A DNA stretch of 64,000 nt from Actinomycetes bacterium (GTDB lineage: Bacteria > Actinomycetota > Actinomycetes > Actinomycetales > Micrococcaceae). The notes below the pieces were generated by a model that did not search any database, had not been told where the DNA came from, and saw only the letters and a list, made by a program, of their open reading frames with translations. Location: contig JAFAAV010000060.1 in NCBI GenBank assembly GCA_023426375.1, forward strand, positions 1 through 64,000, written 5' to 3'. Below are positions 8,403 through 16,930 of this stretch, one piece after another. The stretch's first letter is position 1, and each line of letters starts with the position of its first letter. Made by a program: the position numbers and the translations under genes.

Positions 8403-9350
8403 GTGGTCCCGTCCCAGCCTGTCTCGCCGCCCCCGAACGACGCCGCTCTGCCGCCCGCCGGCCGGTTCGCGCCGTCCCCATCGGGAGACCTGCACCTGGG
8501 CAATTTACGCACCGCATTGGCTGCGTGGGGGTTCGCCAGAGCCACGGGCCGGAAGTTCATCCTGCGGGTTGAGGACCTGGACCGTGTGAAGAAGGGGGCG
8601 GCGGAACGAAACGTGGCTGACCTGGCGGAATTGGGTCTGACCTGGGACGGCCCTGTCGACTACCAGGCCCCACGCATCCCGCAGTTCTTACAGGAAGTCC
8701 AACGACTCACGGACGCCGGCCTGACCTACGAGTGCTACTGCACGCGCAAGGAAATTCACGCCGCAGCATCGGCACCGCACGACATTCCCGGTGCCTACCC
8801 GGGTACGTGCCGGAACCTGAGCGGGGAAGCCCGCGAGCGGCGTCGTCAAGAGCGCCCGCCGGCCATCCGCCTGCGCGCGGACGTGAGGGAATTCACCGTG
8901 CACGACTACTTCGCGGGCGAGTACACGGGCGCCGTGGACGACATGGTGTTGGTTCGTAACGACGGCACACCCGCGTACAACCTGGCCGTGGTCGTGGATG
9001 ATGCTCAACAGGGCATTGACCAAGTGGTGCGCGGCGACGATCTGCTGTCCTCTGCACCGCGGCAGGCCTACCTTGCGGGCCTGCTGGGCTACCCCGCCCC
9101 GGAGTACGTTCACGTTCCCCTGGTCCTGGGGCCCACGGGCGCGCGGTTGGCGAAACGCGACGGAGCTGTAACACTTGATGAATTACACGCTCTGGGTTAC
9201 GGCACGCGCGACGTGCTGCTGTGGCTCGGAGATTCGCTGGGGGTCAACCACCCCCTCAATACCACGGCTGACTTGCTGAAGGATTGGAATCCCAGGGCCT
9301 GGAACTCGGACCCCGCCACCTTCACCGAATGGCCTGCAAAGCTGGCTTGA
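8403..9350 (+). CDS. gluQ: Glutamyl-Q tRNA(Asp) synthetase
   Basis: The protein (315 residues from GTG 8403) is a truncated GluRS lacking an anticodon-binding domain. The HIGH-like element is PSPSGDLHLGN near residues 25-34, the KMSKS-like element is ARLAKRDGA, and the YadB-type zinc site is CYC followed by YPGTC. GluQRS activates glutamate and attaches it to queuosine at position 34 of tRNA(Asp). A TTG at 8373 would extend the gene by ten residues, but the -10-like box at 8390 favours the GTG. One DUS-like 13-mer lies in the coding sequence at 8835. Confidence 0.9.
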   Translation: MVPSQPVSPPPNDAALPPAGRFAPSPSGDLHLGNLRTALAAWGFARATGRKFILRVEDLDRVKKGAAERNVADLAELGLTWDGPVDYQAPRIPQFLQEVQRLTDAGLTYECYCTRKEIHAAASAPHDIPGAYPGTCRNLSGEARERRRQERPPAIRLRADVREFTVHDYFAGEYTGAVDDMVLVRNDGTPAYNLAVVVDDAQQGIDQVVRGDDLLSSAPRQAYLAGLLGYPAPEYVHVPLVLGPTGARLAKRDGAVTLDELHALGYGTRDVLLWLGDSLGVNHPLNTTADLLKDWNPRAWNSDPATFTEWPAKLA

Positions 9351-9387
9351 AACCACCCTCAAGGGTGAGCAACAACACTTAACAGCT

Positions 9388-9416
9388 TTGGGTAGCTAAA
9401 TAGCGTCCCCTACAGT
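9388..9416 (+). promoter_or_regulatory. Promoter of putP
   Basis: TTGGGT (9388-9393), exactly 17 nt, then TACAGT (9411-9416), 38 bp before the putP ATG. This is one of the cleanest sigma-70-type promoters in the window. Confidence 0.65.
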
Positions 9417-9454
9417 GGACGCCGTCCAAATCTCTCGCACCGGAAGGTACACCT

Positions 9455-10996
9455 ATGTCCGACCAGGCGTATCAACTCATCGCGATTGTGATCTATTTCT
9501 TAGGCATGATCGCGATTGGCCTGTGGGCCAACAGTAAGACAAAGAACCTCGACGATTACATGTTGGGGGGAAGAAACCTCAAGCCCGGCGTGGCCGCGCT
9601 GTCCGCGGGTGCTTCGGATATGTCCGGCTGGTTGGTCATGGGTCTGCCCGGTGCCGTTTACCTGGCGGGCTTGGTTGAAGCCTGGATCGCCATTGGCCTG
9701 ACCATCGGCGCGTGGCTGAACTGGAAGTTCGTGGCGCCGCGTCTGCGCGCGTACACCGAGGTCTCCAACAACTCGATCACCATTCCGTCCTTCCTGGACA
9801 ACCGCCTCAAGGGCAACACCCGCATGCTGCGCGTGGTGTCCGGCGTGATCATCCTGGTGTTCTTCACCTTCTACGTGTCCTCCGGCATGGTTGCCGGTGG
9901 CGTGTTCTTCATGTCTTCGTTCGGCTCCAGCTATCTGGTCGGCATGCTGCTGATCGCGGGCGTGACCGTGCTCTACACCTTCTTCGGTGGCTTCCTGGGC
10001 GCCTCCTACACGGACCTGTTCCAGGGGCTGCTCATGCTGGTTTCGTTGCTCATGGTTCCGATCGTGGGCCTGATCATGGTGGGCGGCCCCGCCGAAATGG
10101 TCACCCGGATCCAGAACGTGAATCCGGATGCGCTCTCGCTGGTTGCCAGCGGCACCGCCGTGGGCATCATCTCCGCTCTGGCCTGGGGTCTGGGTTACTT
10201 CGGCCAGCCGCACATCATCGTGCGTTTCATGGCTCTGCGCAGCCCCGCTGACGCCAAGACCGGCCGTCGCATCGGCGTGGGCTGGATGCTGCTGTCGGTG
10301 ATCGGCGCGATCTCCACCGCCCTCGTGGGTATGGCTTACTTCGGCAACCGCCCCGGTCAGGAGCCCACCGATCCCGAGGCGATCTTCCTGGACATGTCCC
10401 AGGTCCTGTTCCACCCCGCCCTGGCCGGTTTGGTCCTGGCAGCGGTTCTGGCAGCCATCATGTCCACTGTGTCCTCGCAGCTGATCGTGTCCTCCTCCGC
10501 CCTGGTGGAAGATCTCTACGGTCTGGCCGTCAAGAAGAAGCCGTCCAACAAGGCACAGGTGTGGATGGGCCGCGCGGGCGTGTTGCTGGTGTCCGTTGTC
10601 GCCGCGTCTCTCGCGTGGGAGCAGAACGCCACCATTCTGGAGCTCGTGAGCTTCGCGTGGGCCGGCTTCGGTTCCGCATTCGGCCCCGTGGTGTTGCTGA
10701 GCCTCTTCTGGCGCAAGCTCACCAACACCGGTGCGATCGCCGCCATGATCGTGGGTGCCGTGGTGGTCTTCACCTGGCAGTACACCCCGTGGAGCGACCT
10801 CTACGAGATCATCCCGGGCTTCTTCCTGGGTCTTCTCGCCGCCGTGGTTGGCTCCTTGGCCACCTACAAGCGCGACCCGGAGATCGAGGCCGAGTTCGAC
10901 GAGGCCGTCCGCATCGTCAACAACCCGGGCCAGGCCAAGTCGGCGCCCGTGGCCTCGGAACCCGTCGAGTCCGACGTCGCCACCGGCCGCAACTAA
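9455..10996 (+). CDS. putP: Sodium/proline symporter
   Basis: The 513-residue protein is a sodium:solute symporter (SSS) family transporter with about 13 membrane helices and the PutP hallmark GASDMSGWLVMGLPG at residues 52-66, which contributes to the Na+ and proline sites. Length and sequence match PutP, which imports L-proline with Na+ for nutrition or osmoprotection. GGAAGG precedes the ATG, a clear promoter lies upstream and a strong terminator follows. It is monocistronic. Confidence 0.9.
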   Translation: MSDQAYQLIAIVIYFLGMIAIGLWANSKTKNLDDYMLGGRNLKPGVAALSAGASDMSGWLVMGLPGAVYLAGLVEAWIAIGLTIGAWLNWKFVAPRLRAYTEVSNNSITIPSFLDNRLKGNTRMLRVVSGVIILVFFTFYVSSGMVAGGVFFMSSFGSSYLVGMLLIAGVTVLYTFFGGFLGASYTDLFQGLLMLVSLLMVPIVGLIMVGGPAEMVTRIQNVNPDALSLVASGTAVGIISALAWGLGYFGQPHIIVRFMALRSPADAKTGRRIGVGWMLLSVIGAISTALVGMAYFGNRPGQEPTDPEAIFLDMSQVLFHPALAGLVLAAVLAAIMSTVSSQLIVSSSALVEDLYGLAVKKKPSNKAQVWMGRAGVLLVSVVAASLAWEQNATILELVSFAWAGFGSAFGPVVLLSLFWRKLTNTGAIAAMIVGAVVVFTWQYTPWSDLYEIIPGFFLGLLAAVVGSLATYKRDPEIEAEFDEAVRIVNNPGQAKSAPVASEPVESDVATGRN

Positions 10997-11038
10997 GTTC
11001 CAGCGGCTGACGGGGTAACTACCCCGGCAGCGACGAAG

Positions 11039-11074
11039 GGGCCCACTCACCTTCTGGTGAGTGGGCCCTTTCTC
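11039..11074 (+). terminator. Intrinsic terminator of putP
   Basis: GGGCCCACTCACC (11039-11051), loop TTCT, perfect 13-bp complement (11056-11068), then TTTCTCTT. Confidence 0.85.
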
Positions 11075-11085
11075 TTGACCTGGAG

Positions 11086-11109
11086 GACGACGCCGCTCGC
11101 GGCGTCGTC
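11086..11109. repeat. GACGACGCCGC inverted repeat between putP and ldh
   Basis: GACGACGCCGC (11086-11096) and its complement (11099-11109) face each other across 2 nt. It lies between convergent putP and ldh and could terminate ldh. The left half plus TC is one of eight copies of the window's over-represented 13-mer. Confidence 0.65.
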
Positions 11110-11166
11110 GATCATCGCGTCTTGCCCGTGTGGTCAGGCTTGCGGTCCACCCGGTGAGGGGTGCGT

Positions 11167-12135
11167 TCAGAACCCGAGCGAGGCGAGGGCCTTGCGCATG
11201 GCGTCGGCCGAATCGCGCAGTTGCTGCTCCTCGTGCTCGCCCATGGGGATGGCCAGGGGCTGTTCCACGCCGCGGCGCCCCACAATGGACGGGACCGACA
11301 GCGCAAGCCCGCTAATGCCGTGGAAATCGTCGAGGATGGATGAGACGGGCAGCACGGAGCGCAGATCGCGCAGGATGGCCTCGGCAATGCGAATGCCGGA
11401 CAGGCCGATCGCGTAGTTAGTGGCCCCCTTGCCCTCGATCACCTTGTAGGCCGCGTTGACCACCTGGTCCGTCATCTCGGCCAGTCGTTGCTCGGTGAAC
11501 GGCTTGCGACCGTCGATCTCCCAGTCACGCAGCGGGACCTGGCCGATGGAGGCCGAGGACCACACGGGGAACTCGGAATCGCCGTGCTCGCCGATGATGT
11601 ACGCGTGCACGCTGGTGGTGTTGACCTGCGCCTCGTTGGCAATCATCCAGCGCAGGCGGGAAGTGTCCAGCACGGTGCCGGAGCTGAGGACCTGACGGTG
11701 GGGCAACCCCGTGATCTTCTGGGCGACCACGGTGAGCACGTCACACGGGTTGGTCACGAGCACGAAAATCGCGTTGGGCGCGTGCTCCAACAGCTGCGGC
11801 ATGAGCGTCTTGAGGATCTCGGTATTGGCACCCGCTAGATCCAGGCGGGTCTGGCCGGGCTTCTGCTTGGCTCCCGCGGTGATCAGGATGACGTCCGAGT
11901 TCTTGAGCACGGCCACGTCATCCGAGCCCTCCACCCGGGTGTCGGACGCGAACATCTGGCCGTGGGACAGGTCCAGGGCCTCGGCCTCTACTTTGGCGGT
12001 ATTGAGGTCGTACAGGGCGATATCGGTGGCGGTGCCGCGGATCATGGCCGCGTACGCCAGCGAGGTTCCCACCGACCCCGCTCCCACAATGCCGATCTTG
12101 GTTCTACGGACGGTGGCTTCACTGCTGGTGGTCAT
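11167..12135 (-). CDS. ldh: L-lactate dehydrogenase
   Basis: The 322-residue NAD-dependent dehydrogenase has the Rossmann glycine motif VGAGSVG near residues 17-23, the substrate loop AGAKQKPGQTR with Gln91 at the lactate-specifying position (malate dehydrogenases have Arg there) and Arg97, and the active-site histidine in IIGEHGDSE near residue 184. It interconverts pyruvate and L-lactate. The ribosome site GGGGAG lies 7 nt before the ATG and is part of a 21-bp inverted repeat, so translation or transcription may be controlled there. Confidence 0.92.
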   Translation of the reverse strand: MTTSSEATVRRTKIGIVGAGSVGTSLAYAAMIRGTATDIALYDLNTAKVEAEALDLSHGQMFASDTRVEGSDDVAVLKNSDVILITAGAKQKPGQTRLDLAGANTEILKTLMPQLLEHAPNAIFVLVTNPCDVLTVVAQKITGLPHRQVLSSGTVLDTSRLRWMIANEAQVNTTSVHAYIIGEHGDSEFPVWSSASIGQVPLRDWEIDGRKPFTEQRLAEMTDQVVNAAYKVIEGKGATNYAIGLSGIRIAEAILRDLRSVLPVSSILDDFHGISGLALSVPSIVGRRGVEQPLAIPMGEHEEQQLRDSADAMRKALASLGF

Positions 12136-12142
12136 GGAAACT

Positions 12143-12246
12143 CCCCGGTTACGGCGGATACGTCCCGCAGGCTCACGTGGTGTGTGAACTGCAGTGGGTC
12201 ATGTGGTCTTGCCACAGTCCATTGTGACGTATCCGCCGTACCGGGG
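12143..12246 (-). promoter_or_regulatory. 21-bp inverted repeat in the ldh upstream region
   Basis: The arms are 12143-12164 and 12226-12246. They are perfectly complementary apart from one extra base (GGTTACGG versus GGTACGG) and are separated by 61 bp. On the ldh strand the downstream arm includes the GGGG of the Shine-Dalgarno. It may be an RNA switch hiding the ribosome site or a paired operator. Confidence 0.6.
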
Positions 12247-12258
12247 ATAGTTCGTGTG

Positions 12259-12277
12259 ACGAGGTCAACTACCTCGT
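12259..12277 (-). terminator. Hairpin after the CitE-like gene
   Basis: ACGAGGT (12259-12265), 5-nt loop, ACCTCGT (12271-12277), 27 bp after the minus-strand stop. There is no T-tract, so this is a weak call. Confidence 0.4.
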
Positions 12278-12303
12278 GTTGTTATTGGATGCGCACCCGG
12301 TGA

Positions 12304-13242
12304 CTAGCAGTGATAGGTGTCGGTGGGAGCCTCGAAGTGCACGTCGTAACCTTCCGGGATGCTCATACCGAACGAGGTGGCCAAACCGAGCACCTTGCGG
12401 GCACGGGCCAGGCGGGGCAGGTCGGAGCCGTTGCGAATCTGACCGCCGTCGGCCTCGAACTCCTGCAGGAAGTCGGTGGCCCAGGACAGCTCGTTGAGGC
12501 TCGGGGACAGGCCTTCGTTGACCGTGGCGGTCTGCTCGGGCATGAGGCACAGCTTGCCGGTCATACCGAACTCGGAGGTCACGCCCGTTGCCTCTGCGAG
12601 CTTGGCCCCAAGTGCACCAACAGCCGGGCCGTCGATCGGGCCGGGCAGGTTGGCCGCACGCGAGGCGATGGTGAACTGCGAACGGGTGTAGGCCAGGACC
12701 ATGGGGCTCTCGCCGAAACCCGTATCACGGCGATAGTCACCGATACCGAACGCCAAGCGGTAGGTGGAACGCGCCGTCGCAATGTCCTGCAGATTCTGCA
12801 CGCCACGGGCGGTTTCCACCAGTGCAACAATGCGGGTGCCACGCAGCATCTCTGCTGTACGGGTCACGTGCTCCGGGGACTCGGTCATGGCCAGCATGAC
12901 GCCTTCCAACCCGGGAGCCTCACGCAGGGCACGGAGGTCTTCTTCCCACCATGCGGTACCGAAACCGTTGATGCGGACCCACCCGTGGTTGAGCTCGTGG
13001 TTTTCATTGCGTGAGGACAGCCATTCGATCACGTTCTGACGTGCTGCGGCTTTATCCGCCGGTGCCACCGAATCCTCGACATCGAGGACCACAACATCCG
13101 CTGCGCTGTTCGCCGCCACGTCGAAGCGCGCGGGCTGAGCACCGTTGACGAGCAGCCACGAACGGGCCAGCTCCGGACCAACCTTGGGATTCTCAGTGGT
13201 CGTAATGGTCATTTCGATGGTTTCTGACAGGGTGGTGGACAT
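12304..13242 (-). CDS. HpcH/HpaI aldolase / CitE-like lyase
   Basis: The 312-residue TIM-barrel protein belongs to the CitE/HpcH family. It has VVLDVEDSVAP (metal and CoA-site acidic residues), WVRINGFGTAW, LVETARGV (metal Glu) and AFGIGDYRRDTG. Family members cleave or hydrolyse citryl-CoA, malyl-CoA or citramalyl-CoA; no CitD or CitF partner is nearby, so a stand-alone CitE-like activity is likelier than citrate lyase. The start could instead be the ATG ten codons later (MTITTTENP). It is preceded by a long leader with its own promoter (13243-13486). Confidence 0.82.
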   Translation of the reverse strand: MSTTLSETIEMTITTTENPKVGPELARSWLLVNGAQPARFDVAANSAADVVVLDVEDSVAPADKAAARQNVIEWLSSRNENHELNHGWVRINGFGTAWWEEDLRALREAPGLEGVMLAMTESPEHVTRTAEMLRGTRIVALVETARGVQNLQDIATARSTYRLAFGIGDYRRDTGFGESPMVLAYTRSQFTIASRAANLPGPIDGPAVGALGAKLAEATGVTSEFGMTGKLCLMPEQTATVNEGLSPSLNELSWATDFLQEFEADGGQIRNGSDLPRLARARKVLGLATSFGMSIPEGYDVHFEAPTDTYHC

Positions 13243-13486
13243 GATTCACTTCTCGATCTGTGTCTAAGAACGGACACGCTCCCGCGACAGAATGTGCGGT
13301 GAAAGCGCGGGTCAGCCGAGCGCCTGAACCAACCTGAGAGATGAAGCGGTCGGAGCGGGTCAGCTGCCAGTAGAGAGCCCTAGGCCGTGCGGCACCAGTT
13401 CGGTGCGTTGACGACCTGCGCGTGAGAGATAACACGCCGGGCAAAAGCGGTAGGGCCACTGTAACCAAGATCACATCGAGACTCAA
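13243..13486 (-). promoter_or_regulatory. Promoter and unassigned ~210-nt leader of the CitE-like gene
   Basis: On the minus strand TTGAGT (13486-13481), 17 nt, TACAGT (13463-13458) predict a start near 13451. The roughly 210-nt untranslated leader has two TGAGAGAT boxes (plus strand 13335-13342 and 13423-13430), two GCGGGTCAG boxes (13307-13315 and 13355-13363), and small hairpins at 13420-13437 and 13392-13406. The CUCUCAGG segment resembles part of a glycine aptamer, but the GAGAG partner and the GAAGGGGCAA core are missing. Confidence 0.45.
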
Positions 13487-13508
13487 ATTGAGCGGTATCG
13501 CGGCGCAT

Positions 13509-16127
13509 TCACCCACCACTTCGCTTCTTGGTTCGTGCCGTGGCCACCGCGTTCCAGGGGTCTTCGGGCCAGGGATGCTTCGGGTAGCGGCCGCGCATTT
13601 CGGAGCGGACCTGCTGGTACGGACCGGACCAGAACGACTTGAGGTCATCCGTGATCGCCAACGGCCGCCGCGCCGGAGACAACAGATGGAACTGCACGGG
13701 CACCCGACCGTCCACCAAGCGCGGTGTATCCGCCCAGCCAAAACATTCTTGTAATTTCACCGCCACCACGGGCGGCTGCTCGGGGGCTTCGGTCGAATAG
13801 ACCTCCGGGTAGTCGATCCGCGCTGTGTTCCCACTCGGCACCGCCAACCGCTGCGGCACCAGCTCCTCAAGCCGGCTGGCTTCCGGCCACGGCAATAGCC
13901 TGCGGAGCGCATCAGCTACCTTGATCGATCGCAGCGACGCTCCTTGCGCGATTTCTTGTAATTCCACGCTCAACCACTCGTCGAGTCGGTCCAGCAGCGC
14001 GGAGTCATTCATGGCCGGCCACGGATCGCCCAGGTGTCTGTGGAGCAAGGCGAGGCGGGCGCGGATGGAGCGAGCGGCGTCGTCCCAGGGCAGCAGGTCC
14101 AAGCCCTGGCTGTGCAGTGCGCTGCGCACGGCGGGCAGGGCGGTCTGCGGATCGGCCGCGATGGGTGTGGAGGACAGTTCGATGGATCCCACCGCTCGGA
14201 CCCGGCGGGCTCGAACCTTACCGTTCTCGAAGCTTCCGCGAGTCTCCTCGCTCGCCAGAGAACCCGCGATGAGCAGTGCCGTGGGCTCATCCAGTGGTGC
14301 GGCCGCACGAATCACCGCTCCGGTGCCAGCGGCCGCTTTTCCGGCGGCGCGGCTCAGTTCCGCGACAGCGAGCCACTCGTATTGCCGCAGCGGGCTCCCC
14401 GGCTCGAGTCCCGCGCGAGTTCCCGACGCCAGCAGCCACTGTTCCCCCGCATTGTCCACCCGCTTGGCGATCCACTCGGGTTTCCCCAGACCGACGACGG
14501 CGCCCTCCCGCACATCGCGCGCCACCTCGCCGTGCGTGCCGCGCTCCACAGCACCCCCGTCCTCGGTAACGGAGCCCTGCTCCCCGACAATCCGCTCCAA
14601 CCGGGACACCTCCCGCTTCCACCGTGCGGACTCCCCTCCACCGCCCGAACGCAACCGACGAACGAAGGCGGGGATGTCCGCGCCAGGGATGCGAGCGCCG
14701 TCGGCGATGGCCGCGATGACCTCGGCAGCGGCGCGACGCCCAACCAGTGTGGAGCCGTCCAGCAGGGCCCGCCCCCATCGGGGCTCCACAGGCATGCCCA
14801 CGAGAGCGCGGCCGAGGTCCGTGGCGCGGCCGTCGCCGTCAATGGCGCCCAAGCGCAGGAGCTCGGATTCGGCGTCCGCGCGAGCACGCGGTGGCAACGG
14901 ATCCGGCAGAGACAGCCCGTCACCACCCGGTGCACCCCAAACGGCAAGCGCCAAGCATGCGAACGTGAGGTCGGCGGTGCGCACCTCGGGAACGGTGTGC
15001 GCGGGCATAGCACCCCAGGTGGCGTCGTCGTAGCAGCGGACCACGGTGCCGGGTCCCTGGCGAGCGGCTCGACCGGCCCGCTGATCAGCAGAGGCCTTCG
15101 ATGCGGAAACCGTCACCAACCCCGAAATCCCGCGCCCGGCATCGCGGCGCGGCTGACGCGCCAAGCCAGAGTCGACCACCAACCGCACCCCGTTGACCGT
15201 TAGCGACGATTCCGCGAGAGACGTGGTGACCACGATCCGCGGCGGCTCCCCCGGCTGGCGCCCAGCGACCGCTCGGTCCTGCTCCCGAGGCGAGAGCTGA
15301 CCGTGTAATTCCAGAATTTCGGCGTCGGACAGTCTGTGGAGTTCGGATGCCACGCGCGAGACCTCGCGCGCGCCGGGCACGAACACGAGGGCGTCCGAGC
15401 CGTCGTGGGCTTTGAGGGCCCTTGAATGAGCCTCCGCAGCCGTGCGCGCCACATGCGACAAGAACGCGGGAGTCACCCCGCGATCGTCCAGACGTTGTGG
15501 CCCCGGGGCCCACTCGACGTTCAGGGGACACAGCGCGGATGGGCAATCCACTATGGGCGCGGGAGTGTCCCCACCCAGCAAGTCGGCGAAGCGGGCGGCA
15601 TCCACGGTCGCGGACATCGCCACGACGGTCAGGTCATCGCGCAGTTCTCGCAGCTCCGCGAGCATGCCCACCAATAGATCGGACTCCACGCCTCGCTCGT
15701 GCACCTCGTCCAGAACAACCGCCGCCGTCCCCGGCAGGTCCGGGTCCCGCAGCAGACGGCGCAGCATGATGCCCGGTGTCACGAACTCGATGCGCGTGCT
15801 CGGTGTCGTGGTGCTTTCGCCTCGAACACTCCAGCCGACGACGTCGCCGGATTGCGTTCCCGTCAGCGCAGCCAGTCGGCGGGCGGCTGCCCTGGCGGCT
15901 ACCCTGCGCGGTTGCACCACCACAACGCGGCCGCTGGGCTGGGAGGCGGGAGCCGCGTCGGCAAGAACGTTGGCGATCACTGGCGGAACGAGGGTGGTCT
16001 TACCAGTCCCTGGCGGCGCCTGAACGACCGCGATTCCCTGCTGGAGTGCCGCCCTCAGGTCGGGCACGGACTCCGCGAAAGGCAGGCCGCGACCAATCCG
16101 GTCCAGGTCAAAGGGGACGACACTCAT
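13509..16127 (-). CDS. hrpB: ATP-dependent helicase HrpB
   Basis: The protein has about 872 residues from ATG 16127. Order: RecA-like domain with Walker A APPGTGKTT near residue 40 and DEVH in LDEVHERGVES, second RecA domain (DQRAGRAARQGPG), HA2-like region and an HrpB-specific C-terminus. HrpB-type DEVH helicases resemble RNA helicases, but their bacterial role is poorly defined. The frame opens at a GTG ten codons upstream (16157); the later ATG (MSVVPFDL) fits family starts, and AATACT lies 7 nt before it. The 3' end borders the CitE promoter region. Confidence 0.88.
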   Translation of the reverse strand: MSVVPFDLDRIGRGLPFAESVPDLRAALQQGIAVVQAPPGTGKTTLVPPVIANVLADAAPASQPSGRVVVVQPRRVAARAAARRLAALTGTQSGDVVGWSVRGESTTTPSTRIEFVTPGIMLRRLLRDPDLPGTAAVVLDEVHERGVESDLLVGMLAELRELRDDLTVVAMSATVDAARFADLLGGDTPAPIVDCPSALCPLNVEWAPGPQRLDDRGVTPAFLSHVARTAAEAHSRALKAHDGSDALVFVPGAREVSRVASELHRLSDAEILELHGQLSPREQDRAVAGRQPGEPPRIVVTTSLAESSLTVNGVRLVVDSGLARQPRRDAGRGISGLVTVSASKASADQRAGRAARQGPGTVVRCYDDATWGAMPAHTVPEVRTADLTFACLALAVWGAPGGDGLSLPDPLPPRARADAESELLRLGAIDGDGRATDLGRALVGMPVEPRWGRALLDGSTLVGRRAAAEVIAAIADGARIPGADIPAFVRRLRSGGGGESARWKREVSRLERIVGEQGSVTEDGGAVERGTHGEVARDVREGAVVGLGKPEWIAKRVDNAGEQWLLASGTRAGLEPGSPLRQYEWLAVAELSRAAGKAAAGTGAVIRAAAPLDEPTALLIAGSLASEETRGSFENGKVRARRVRAVGSIELSSTPIAADPQTALPAVRSALHSQGLDLLPWDDAARSIRARLALLHRHLGDPWPAMNDSALLDRLDEWLSVELQEIAQGASLRSIKVADALRRLLPWPEASRLEELVPQRLAVPSGNTARIDYPEVYSTEAPEQPPVVAVKLQECFGWADTPRLVDGRVPVQFHLLSPARRPLAITDDLKSFWSGPYQQVRSEMRGRYPKHPWPEDPWNAVATARTKKRSGG

Positions 16128-16193
16128 GGTTTCCAGTATTGCCGAGCCCTCGGACACGGTTGTTACGGTGAAAACCCCGACTAGGAGGAACGT

Positions 16194-16415
16194 ATGGACT
16201 CCACTGCCAAGCTCGGCCGCGTACTGGGCGTTGCGGCGATCATTGCTGGTGCCGGAATCATTCTGGTGACGGCACTGGCCGAGGCCGGCAACTTAGCCAC
16301 TGGATTTTTGGGCTTCATGACGGTGATAACCGGCGCATGCGCGGTCATGATGGCCAATCGACAAGGCACGCAACAGGCCGACACCTCCAGGAGTTCTGAT
16401 GACGCCTTCCGTTAA
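16194..16415 (+). CDS. Small two-helix membrane protein
   Basis: The 73-residue protein has two hydrophobic helices (about residues 10-30 and 34-52) and a hydrophilic tail rich in Ser, Asp and Gln. A good AGGAGG site precedes the ATG. It overlaps the following DUF805 gene by 17 bp, so they are co-transcribed. I do not recognise the family; function unknown. Confidence 0.65.
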   Translation: MDSTAKLGRVLGVAAIIAGAGIILVTALAEAGNLATGFLGFMTVITGACAVMMANRQGTQQADTSRSSDDAFR

Positions 16416-16920
16416 ACGTGTCTTAATGGACCGTGAGGTGCGGTCGTTCCATGATCTGCCATCGGGCGGGGCGAACATGTCCCCGTGGCAGCAGTTCGCT
16501 ACGGCCGTGGTGCTGTTCTACCGGAACTATTTTCGCCTCAGAGGCCGAGCAACTCGTCGAGAGTTTTGGTGGGCCGCGCTCTTCCACGCTCTGATTTCTG
16601 TCGTGTTCATGGTGATCAGTTTTGTGGTCACCGGTGGTGAGGTAGTCGACATTTCTCGCGATGCTCTGCCTTTGGTTCTAGGCGATTCCGTGACGTTGGC
16701 CTCACTGATGTCCACATGGCACACGTTGAATATCATCCCGTGGATCACCTTGCTGGCTCGCAGATTCCACGACACGGACTCCAGCGCCGCGTTGCTCTTC
16801 ACGCTGCTTATTCCGGTGGCGGGTTTGGTCATCGTCATCATCTATGCGCTGACCGCTTCCAACCCTCGGGGAGTGCGTTACGACCCTCCTAACGCCACAG
16901 CAGCTCGCACTCCCACCTAA
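16399..16920 (+). CDS. DUF805 membrane protein
   Basis: The 173-residue protein has the DUF805 signature: FRLRGRATRREFWWAALF near residue 45, then three or four membrane helices, ARRFHDTD near residue 120 and the closing NPRGVRY. DUF805 proteins are widespread inner-membrane proteins of unknown function. The first 26 residues before MSPWQQF are unusual for the family; the later ATG at 16477 is a possible start. The gene overlaps the small membrane protein gene upstream. Confidence 0.75.
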   Translation: MTPSVKRVLMDREVRSFHDLPSGGANMSPWQQFATAVVLFYRNYFRLRGRATRREFWWAALFHALISVVFMVISFVVTGGEVVDISRDALPLVLGDSVTLASLMSTWHTLNIIPWITLLARRFHDTDSSAALLFTLLIPVAGLVIVIIYALTASNPRGVRYDPPNATAARTPT

Positions 16921-16930
16921 AGTGGTACCC

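Noticed and set aside
12143..12246. Small transposon (MITE) with terminal inverted repeats
   Set aside because: No flanking target duplication is visible, there is no second copy in the window, and the repeat overlaps the functional ldh ribosome site.
13243..13450. Glycine riboswitch
   Set aside because: Only CUCUCAGG resembles it. The GGAGAG partner and the GAAGGGGCAA core are absent on the correct strand.
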